Below are positions 22,301 to 28,800 of a stretch of DNA of 60,000 bases, piece by piece. The position numbers were made by a program, and so were the translations under genes. Positions within the stretch are counted from its first letter, which is position 1, and each line of letters opens with the position of its first letter. The DNA comes from Symsagittifera roscoffensis. Taxonomy: Eukaryota > Xenacoelomorpha > Acoela > Convolutidae. The notes under the pieces are model-generated. The model made no database searches. It was not told the origin of the DNA and saw only the letters and a program-made list of their open reading frames with translations. The stretch lies in NCBI RefSeq assembly GCF_963678635.1, contig NC_087064.1:82455847-82515846 (forward strand). Direction: 5' to 3'.

Positions 22301-23643
22301 AGTGTATCCAGGTTATCCTCGCTCTGGAACTCCATCATCTTGATGAACTGAGCCACTGAAGCTCCTCCAAAGGACAAGGTGGTTGTCTGACCATAGACGA
22401 AGATCTCATTCAGATCCCTCACCAAACTGTCTCCTATGATCAGGTGGCGACTCCCTGGGGGAATCACCTGGTCGCTCGTAGCGGGGTTCCAGCTCATGTC
22501 ATTCAGGCAAGCTCGAGGATGCTCTGCAGCTACTTGCGTGAACTGGTGCCGTGTCATCAGGTTCTTCCTGATATCTACCACGCGGGACTTTTGATAGGTT
22601 CTCCCATGCGCAGTCCCCGAGGGCACTATTGTGTGGGGTGCTCGCTCCGAGCTATTTGATGACTGATCACGACGCTGGGAAGGAACGATCCTACCCAATG
22701 TCCGTCCAGTGGTCCGGTTGATCTCCTCCATTGTCGCTCGGGCCACTTGGTTGAACGATTCTTGGAACTGAGGGGCGAGGTAAGTGTCAGAAGGGTCTGG
22801 TATCGTGAAACTTTGACTAGAAGCAGACGGTCGTGTCTGCTGAGGAGCCTCGGGCTCTCTCGATGCACGCAAATCCAGAACCTCGGTCCCTCTCGATACA
22901 CACAGCTCCTGAGCTGTTGTCCCGGGGCGTGTGTCGTTGGATCCCTCCGAGGATCTCATGCTCGCCAGGACTTCCGGTGACACTTGGCTCACCTTCGCCA
23001 TATACAGCTCCTTCAGGTGTTTGATTTCATCCTCCTTATAAGCCACCTGAAGATCTTCGTATTTCTTCTTCCATTCGTCTCTTTCTCGAGCTATTGCCCT
23101 ATACTCCTGGAGTTTGGCACACAGCTCGCTCTGATCTTTCTCCTTCTTTTCCAGCGTCTCGATCGTCTCCGACGTCTGGATCTCTATCTCACTCACCCTC
23201 ACTTTCTTCAAAGGAGGAGCAGCTGTAGGAGAGTCGACCGAATGTGACGGGCCTGGCCCATCACGTTGTCTCTTCGCTCCGATGAGTGGCTGCGCCGGTT
23301 GGACTGGTAAGGGCATCTCACCTAGCCGGTGGTCCCTCTGCTCACCTAGTCCTGGCTCACGAGCCAGGTCATGGCCAGACATTTCTGCACGCCTCCATCT
23401 CATCAGTCGGTTTCGGCCTCTCTCGGCGGTCCCGGACTCACCGAAGGCCAACATCAACACGACTTCCGTAGGGCGATTCCCTCGACCCTCTCGTCCTAGT
23501 ACATTAAGGAGCGCGACCACAAACATCGCCAACCCCGGGTCTTCTCGTGTGAAATCACAATCGATCAGCCGCTGATAGATCTCGTCTAGAGTCGCTCCTA
23601 GACTCGCTGAGAGGAATTCCATGAGTTCGTTCGTGTCACCCAT
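16336..23643 (-). CDS. ORF2: giant protein with SGNH hydrolase and second SGNH-like domain (element B)
   Basis: This is a 2,435-codon frame, or about 2,953 codons including the part after the premature TGA. The start ATG has a purine at -3 and G at +4. Residues 1-100 are helical and conserved with element C. Residues 155-225 form a charged coiled coil. Residues 395-575 are an SGNH/GDSL hydrolase domain with all four signature residues: Ser406 in IIGDSLVRD, Gly in SFGGAS, Asn455 in LGTNDVSR, and Asp549/His552 in KDGIHF. Such domains usually hydrolyse esters of lipids or glycans; the substrate here is unknown. Residues 870-1050 look like a second SGNH fold, with VASSDY and VVAGSNDHL but no evident DxxH. 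Residues 1100-2435 are unrecognised, with an acidic low-complexity stretch around 1640-1700. No signal peptide or clear membrane span is seen, so it is not a classical envelope. Confidence 0.85.
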   Translation of the reverse strand: MGDTNELMEFLSASLGATLDEIYQRLIDCDFTREDPGLAMFVVALLNVLGREGRGNRPTEVVLMLAFGESGTAERGRNRLMRWRRAEMSGHDLAREPGLGEQRDHRLGEMPLPVQPAQPLIGAKRQRDGPGPSHSVDSPTAAPPLKKVRVSEIEIQTSETIETLEKKEKDQSELCAKLQEYRAIARERDEWKKKYEDLQVAYKEDEIKHLKELYMAKVSQVSPEVLASMRSSEGSNDTRPGTTAQELCVSRGTEVLDLRASREPEAPQQTRPSASSQSFTIPDPSDTYLAPQFQESFNQVARATMEEINRTTGRTLGRIVPSQRRDQSSNSSERAPHTIVPSGTAHGRTYQKSRVVDIRKNLMTRHQFTQVAAEHPRACLNDMSWNPATSDQVIPPGSRHLIIGDSLVRDLNEIFVYGQTTTLSFGGASVAQFIKMMEFQSEDNLDTLVIMLGTNDVSRAPVTPECKWEPLLVCLLNELKEKYRPRFVVLCTIPQNPLMGTTVADFMNGNVTRWNEMIRNLVRNNPGELRLLDIENTLRMIDHVALTKDGIHFNTQRGRHWMNDIFQTQLREMEQESRATSSLARTSSTTGGSRIRASVPESLVNRLGPLAMETVVAAPTAPSSNMRERLETAPPPRIQPLESRLGRSVVQNRNNSQTVSRRNDPPATANPAPAAGSSTSAVPAEGVEPGSLLLWNRSDPSHWRQYKTDMSTKLNMNTLTCREDAMRMIGGESPTVSRLYRIPGVDWLLAEQEQFSSTTTLRHPDLNGLPQDNTFGPLNTRSLTDVRQRARESTPPARRSKFQAENKPNNKHHKMYRQFAKPPGQTPGEYSRDYPRTTTVDGDEQRYGKLKAPIGDGLFAAYDPLEMKAAKYLIVASSDYLYTPRSLFWPDVIFLTAPKLDWGQAIGMMISVRRVVSMEPQVIVVAGSNDHLQSRGLLSCLTDGSIPSNEVIGDAIMILLSAMAEVEAAARQRFTMNVVKVIFVLSPGYAALPEPLQFVYTMVTTIAEGRFNVIIPAPNRVVDPDNYYPSRSELPAVWADISNAIQGLRDCSTTRLVLDEVLGLELSNFARLLKLRPGVDDDHLLVQQVADDLWFRQMDQAENEQGRIVRKNMTSTEEDLMAMALRTKPRNNVWLYLSPRLCTLGEDAFEHAPAVIKDIHVYLKNLFDARELAGGMMLKLMQDVNTMSLDKFQADVLATRAQYERSDAILGGMGVGWTPSFLSTCYPRASRNLIASFVRDIRKLSIGLVLALYVTFGHENFVKGPANLFTQALADLRLDGLLTLIAMTYGRLGDLLVLLRYPEQLQRPSREFNAQLETASLKKMKDWRTLLLQYLLQQNRSVTGEDKVATNAGESKQYCGMPLLTDLAVMMRIDPLALVHGLREFVTVVYGPVMSFAFPDVQVKAYRNSVLYVNLVSVVDCSVLNWVEQSELRGLASDDRLFGRIAEPGWMLMDFNNHLKCRMGREELSHIQFNPKLWNLRPVVKDTGAAMGVPLLPEAYAHAKENQQAWLSGSRPLPDQCPRYPPIRRMLLGVTSPIIAPRIGAARDAEKRMLKWSEGMEPRFIGWNVAAPHTFDFSFPDAWSRKKIKALPSRRPEVSAEMWNEVYSPTDDLSRLKWSGEVKVVMMEVAKESRGGSYITIEDLAPHGEESVEFLVNDELFYHAGDMTVPARPDSGTDSRQGPSGPRPKPDAGDDDLMDHDDNDTEGKTGKPGETDLGALERDLLEYRFSEDDDGEVDGSLLLMTPSSFMSPTKEASADLSPIDPISQARECQSRDPQRLLHESPRRRKIEESMRVSFLSTLPEEEWERYQSELEGKKGTTWSRVNFMERSWDVIRRYGTQSIMKVGLNQPIMREVLEKIVNSMESDVVTESVTEDSADDQQVAKKLPVRRARKGLKRLKGKTGSRAMNPRVVKSRANAVVTSLTSAGRSGESGRGDSATLTGGEKENLIPPMLLAGLTTTAVRSKKTARTLADTKLEMEIISQCGSGGLEDYRPSRTNIAKLKLEGQLDVVEYSRATVPESVHMGDPAGGYVEMLKAINSARGHLMAWSEKRAMQEHLKELTENSNLNRKEYGTVMSSEANEVGLEKLLEISWRAALQRYFDEAMHAPATVAAYLAHPCVRTDLQVRLAWCLMGIKRAEYEASSDSKSREQELELMEALRALISKDDSAIAWAKRKDALCFVRFVVDRIPTPVLGECIKIIRRKGVDCERNFLRALLELYQDMPLTVPNKESNDMESYRKLEEVRRYSNKELKVSRELIEAVRGQREFATLGKLRSFQYVSGIPGMAYNPFVNEEAREAYFDYEQVIVLNFWVERIKETGMLMVEQPKLGIILEERVVEPSVPELRGQVSFDCGSWDGPLKTSLVTMWELMKPSWCPHTNAGLIWDMTADITLDLDDDASLHDLAMIHHLLAMRLTKRKSNPSTELSEEGPSSN

Positions 23644-24158
23644 TTCTTATCGTGTTGATTCTTGCTGTCGTGTAGTGTCTTCTTGTGTCGTTTCGATTCA
23701 ATGGATTCAATAAACAATCTTCGATCAATCAAGATCTAAAAAAACAAGTCGCGACTTAGAACCATCATTTTTGGATACAACATCATTCAATTCTTTAAAA
23801 CTCTCCATTGAAATTCTTTTTTTCAATTCTGATTTAAAAATTTAGCACCAAGGTGGATCGTCCACCTTTACCTTTGTCAGAGTAGCACCAATGTGCGCTG
23901 TCACCTTGATGACCTGGAGCACCAAGGTGGATCGTCCACCTTTACCTTTGTCAGAGTAGCACGAATGTGCGCTGTCACCTTGATGACCTGGAGTGCCCCA
24001 GGTCTTTTAAGACACAGACATAAAACATATCATAACAATAACATAACATAAACACATAAACATCACACACCTACACTATCACATAAAAACATAATCCCTA
24101 ATACTGTACCTAAAACCTAACCTAACCTAAAACTTGACTCTAATTCTTATCGAGTAAC
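23644..24158 (-). promoter_or_regulatory. Pol-ORF2 spacer with 74-bp tandem hairpin repeat (element B)
   Basis: This is the 515-bp equivalent of 7094-7608, with one base difference noticed in the first repeat unit (cctttg versus ccttttt context). The two 74-bp units lie at 23844-23917 and 23918-23991. Each has the AAGGTGGA...TCCACCTT inverted repeat, and GACCTGG...CCAGGTC closes the array. The plus-strand element has no similar sequence in its spacer, so the structure is not conserved across the family. Confidence 0.6.
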
Positions 24159-25808
24159 TTAATAAAAACCACTTATCGCCGAGCGCAATTCTTGGCATAT
24201 GCTCAGATAATATTTTTTATGTAAGTAAACTTCTATGTCAGTCTCTGAAAATATCACATGTACAAGTGCGTACAACTCTCTCGGATGTAGCATTCCCCTA
24301 TTAGGATCGTATACTGGCAACGAGAGAGAGGTCACTCCTCTCTCAACCAAAAAATACCTAAGTCGAGTCAAGGCCAATACCAAGCTCTTTGGATCTACGT
24401 GTTGCCTATCAGTGGCCTTGGTAACCAGGAAACACAAATATTTCCCTGGTATCTGTGATGCAACAGGGGGAAGCGCTATCATCTCTCCCACACCAGGCCT
24501 CTGTTTCCATAAAAACTCGATATTCTTATATTCTCTTTTGAAGTCAGCCGCTAGTGCTGTTTTGAAGCTTACGTCCGCGGTTATCGCTATGGCGCACGTG
24601 CGTTCCGTGAGTATGAAATCGCTGTCCCGTGAGGTGGTTCGTCCAAAGAGTTCAAAGATTCGTCCAAAAGGTGGTTTTTTAGCATTCTCGCCCTCTGTCT
24701 CTAGTTCTCCGGTTTCTCTTGCCGATTTCAATTTTTTTATTATCAGATTTTCGGTGTGGGTGAGTCCTACCCCCACTCCCCGGACAAAAATATCCATCGA
24801 CGTCCCCGTCGATCGCCCAGAGTCTAGGAGATCGAGGTTGGATTGTGGAACACGTAGAGGACCATCTGGGGCGACCCAGTTGGACTCGGTATTGTCATGA
24901 CTGATGTATTTGACGCCGTCTTTATCGACGTCCTGAATCGTCAGGATCGTCTCTTTTGGATCTGTCGGCAGATCATGGAGCCATTCGAGCACGCGCAAAT
25001 TTGTTAGTTCCTGCTCATGAGTCTGTTCCGCTTCTGGTTCGAACTCCACTTCCGGTTCTGATCGATCGTCGATCCAATCTTGATCCATATCGTTCACAAG
25101 GTCGATTTCTTCTAGCATCGCCACTTCGTCCAGTCCCACCAGCGAGTCTTTGACATCACTTACTACTATCCTGTCTACAACGAAGTCCTCGCCGTACGGA
25201 TTGTATTTCTTCTGGTTTTTTCCTCTCTTGCTTTGGCGTGTTTCCATAGTGAGAGGAAAGTCAGGCTGTATTCCTTTGTCAATTTCGGTTTGTTCCGGGC
25301 AGTCCCAGTCTTCTTCGGCATAAGGTAGAGTTTCATCGTCCACCTCTGCTCGCTCGGTCAACTCGAGATCCAGTGGTAGATCGCAATCGTCCACCACCTC
25401 ATTCCCGTCGTTCTTGTCGCGAGTACCCCTTTCATTCACTTCACAAGCAGGATCCACTATCAAATAGTCTCCCTCTTGCATGTCCGCTGGGATGCACCAA
25501 TCCTCTGACGAGGCATTGTGTGGTTTGATATTCTCGTAATGAGCTGCTCTTCCAGTGCTCAATCGATAAAAACGACCTCCTTGGTGCACCTCTGTTATCT
25601 GAAATGGACCACGCCATTTCTTTAATAATTTCTTGGTTCCTTTTGGTGGAACCACTTCCTGGAACACCCAGACGTAGTCGCCAACTGAGTAGGCCTTCGC
25701 ATCAGCTGTCCTTTTGTCAAACCTCCTTCTTTGTCTAATCTGCGCCTGTTGCGTATTCCTCCTGCATAAGTCATTGAGGTCCTGCTGTCTTCTAATAACA
25801 TCCCGCAC
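24159..25808 (-). CDS. Pol C-terminal tail of element B: integrase end, GPF module and macrodomain-like module
   Basis: This 549-codon frame overlaps the end of the main Gag-Pol frame in another phase. Comparison with the uninterrupted plus-strand element shows that it is the true continuation of pol after loss of one base at about 25831-25836. It begins on GTG, with no independent start. Order: integrase C-terminal domain with VWVFQEVVPPKGTKK and KKWRGPF; an acidic linker of about 250 residues; the nucleotide-conserved VRGVGVGL block; and a C-terminal module of about 140 residues resembling TARG1/OARD1-type macrodomains (ADP-ribose binding or hydrolysis). Supporting motifs in order are ITADVSFKTALAADFKREY, GVGEMIAL, YLCFLVTK, GVTSLSLPVYDPNRG and FSETDIEVYLH. 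The loop that holds GCGLD in active TARG1 relatives is replaced by YDPNRG, so activity is doubtful. Confidence 0.8.
   Translation of the reverse strand: MRDVIRRQQDLNDLCRRNTQQAQIRQRRRFDKRTADAKAYSVGDYVWVFQEVVPPKGTKKLLKKWRGPFQITEVHQGGRFYRLSTGRAAHYENIKPHNASSEDWCIPADMQEGDYLIVDPACEVNERGTRDKNDGNEVVDDCDLPLDLELTERAEVDDETLPYAEEDWDCPEQTEIDKGIQPDFPLTMETRQSKRGKNQKKYNPYGEDFVVDRIVVSDVKDSLVGLDEVAMLEEIDLVNDMDQDWIDDRSEPEVEFEPEAEQTHEQELTNLRVLEWLHDLPTDPKETILTIQDVDKDGVKYISHDNTESNWVAPDGPLRVPQSNLDLLDSGRSTGTSMDIFVRGVGVGLTHTENLIIKKLKSARETGELETEGENAKKPPFGRIFELFGRTTSRDSDFILTERTCAIAITADVSFKTALAADFKREYKNIEFLWKQRPGVGEMIALPPVASQIPGKYLCFLVTKATDRQHVDPKSLVLALTRLRYFLVERGVTSLSLPVYDPNRGMLHPRELYALVHVIFSETDIEVYLHKKYYLSICQELRSAISGFY
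24747..24816 (-). promoter_or_regulatory. Conserved stem-loop plus PPT-like block inside pol (candidate central PPT)
   Basis: The hairpin is at 24796-24813 and the 11-mer TGTCCGGGGAG at 24776-24786 (element sense). Nearly all third codon positions across about 20 codons equal those of the diverged plus-strand element, although neighbouring codons vary freely. This points to nucleotide-level selection in addition to the protein. Confidence 0.6.
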
Positions 25809-28800
25809 GTACGTTTGCGGTGCTGTCCTCTTCCCTCATATTCAGGGTAGATAAACGTCAACGGGAGCGCTTTTTCATGACCCGTTAACATCATGTGCGG
25901 ACTTAATCCCGTGGTGGAATGCTCCGTGCTGTTGTAAGCACCCATCACTTGCGGCAAGTGCTTGTCCCAGTCATCCATGTAACGCGAGCAATAGACTCTC
26001 AGCATGGATACCAGTGTGCGATTTTGCCTCTCGACTAGGCCATTCGTTTGCGGGTGATAAGTGGTCGAGTGGGCCTGCGCTACCTGCGACCTTTTCATCA
26101 ACTCCTTCGTGAGATTGCCCACGAATGCTTTGCCATTGTCCGATTGGAACGTGATGGGGCAGCCATGCCTCGCTATCCACACATTTATCAAATGATCGCA
26201 TGTTTCTTCCGCCGATGCTGTCATGCAGGGTGCTGCCTCCGCATACTTCGTAAAATGGTCGATCATTACCAGCACCTGATTATAGCCCGTTGCTGTCATA
26301 CAGATTTTCTGATGATCAATTTGCACCACTTCGTTGAAACCTGACGACTCTATTGACTGTAGGGGGAACCTCAGCTTCCTGGGATCCTTCGCCTGCTGAC
26401 ATGACAGGCATGCTGCGATCCACTTCTCACAAGCCTTCTTCAATCCCGGCCATTCGAATCGTTTCTGTATCCTGTTATACACTTTGTCCACGCCTTGATG
26501 GCCCATCTGATCATGTGAGCGAAAGAGCAATTCGGTCTGGTACAACTGTGGTAACACTATTGAATTGTATTTATAGAGGACCTTGTCCTCCTCTTTCCGT
26601 TTGCAGGCTACGATTCCGTCCTTGTTCAGGTACAACAAGTCGTTTCGCTTCAGGTAGAATTGCTTCAGAATTTTGTAGCTGTCTTCTTCCAAATCTCCCT
26701 TGTCAGGTGCTCCATTCTCGATCCATCTCTTCAGACTGCTCGTCATTCTATCATTTCGTTGAGCCCTTAGGAGATCCGACAGCCTGTACCTGGCTTTCAA
26801 ATACGTCTTCACCACGTTCATTTGCCCACTCGTTATCTCCGGAGCATGAGCATCGTCCATCAACTTGACACACCATATCTTTTTCAAACGCGTCGCTTCC
26901 TGCACAGATGGTTCCAGATTGGTACGGACGACCGTACCATGTGGCAGCAATCTGGTTGGGCGTTTCGAAACTGCTATCAGCTCGAGCTCGTCTGCGGCAT
27001 TATCTACCACAGGGCCCTCTTCATCTGAGGTGTATCTGTCCCTGTCTGGATCCTGATGTGTTTCTCGGTCCAGCCCACGCTGCTTCCAGTCTACCAATAA
27101 GGAGTGGATTGCGATCTCTGATATATCGGAATTGGAAGTTGTTTCAGACGTGTTGTCCCAGGACTGGGGTCCCGAGTCAACACTTGAGTCGACTGATTCT
27201 CCAACATCATACTCCAAGTTGTCTGAGATGTTTCTCGACTCCCCGGACAAAACTCTGTCCATCGGTCGCTTTGAACCCGACTCCCCGGACAAAATTCTGC
27301 CCCTAGGTGGTCTAGTCAACCTCTCCCCAGACAAGTTGTCCTGCACGGGCTCAAAGGTATCCGACTCCTCAGACGAGTCGTCCTTGACTGGCTCGAAGGT
27401 ATCAGACTCCCCGGACATTGCCTCGTCCACGGACGAACAATCTGGGCTCGGCTCGTATTCCTCTTTTGCATCCGTGAAGTGCACTCTCCTCGTGAAGCTA
27501 GATTTTGACCTGATCCTGACTTCCTCAGTAGTTTGGTTCTGATTCAGTGTTCCATATCCAGTGAACGAAGTTCTCAACAAGACCTCCTTCGGCATCGAGC
27601 TCACCAGCTGGTTGACAATCGACCTGCAATCCCGTTCAACGCCTCGGCTGCGAATGGACACTGGCCTCTTCTCTGTTCTCTCGGTGACAGTCAACCGCTG
27701 CATGGTCTTCATCCATTCACGATCATGCCTATCCACTTCCCTGTCCAACAAGTCACGGAGTTTTCCCATGACGTCCGGCGCCACGTTCACCGTCCTGTTC
27801 AATAGAGCCATGCTGTTTATACCCAGCCTGGTTAGTTCTTGCTGTACCAAGTTGGATCGGACTAGCAGATCCAACGGAACGGGCTCGCCTCTAGCTAAAA
27901 GCTTTATCTCCGCGGCCGTCTCCACCGTAAGGTCAGGGTGTCCAGGTATAGGATGTCCTGACTTGTCTAACCACCTAGTAAGTGGCAGCTTGTCGTAGGT
28001 TTCTTTGTCCAGAAAGGAAAACCCGTCTTTGATGTCTGATTGGGTAGCCTGTCTCTCCTCGAGGCGCTCATAAAATTCTGTCTTTTTACTGAGGCTATCT
28101 GCGTTCTGGTGTTTGTCACGAGTACGGTGCTCTATGACCATGTGGTATCCATCCAGGCGCACGATCCAACGACCAATATAGCTTTGGTCCATCGAATAGG
28201 TTTTCAGCCAGGCAAGGGCACGGTTATCCACACTTAACTTGAAGGGAGCACTCCTCAAGTAGGCCCTGTAGTTTTCCACGAAAGTGATCACCGCAAACAT
28301 CTCCGCTCTTGGTGCGCCGTACTTCATTTCAGTTTTACTCAGGACTTTACTCCCGTAGGCTATCGGACGAAGAACCGTTCTCCCGTTCCACTCCTGCGCC
28401 TGGTGAAGTATGCCCGATATCGCAACCACTGATGCATCCGTGTCCAGCACGAACATCCCCTTCTCTGTTGGCATGCCGAGGACCGGTGCCTCGCAAAGTT
28501 CACGTTTGATGTTTTCAAATGAAACTTGTGCCTCATCAGTCCAGGTGAACTTTTTGCCCTTGTTTCTCATCAACTTTTGCATGGGGTATATTTGGTCAGC
28601 ATACCTCTTGATGAACTCTAGATAATAATTTGCGAATCCCAGAAAACTCATCAACTGGGTATCTGTTTTAGGTGCCTTCCAGGTCAGCACCGCTTCAACC
28701 GCTTCGGGATCTGGTCTCACTCCATGTTTGTCAACCAGGCGGCCCAGATACTTTATGGAATCCCTGAGGATTTCACACTTAGAGGGTTTGCATTTCAGAC

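Noticed and set aside
16336-23643. ORF2 as a retroviral-type envelope
   Set aside because: No signal peptide, no clear transmembrane span and no furin-like site or fusion peptide pattern. The SGNH domains and coiled coil indicate something else.
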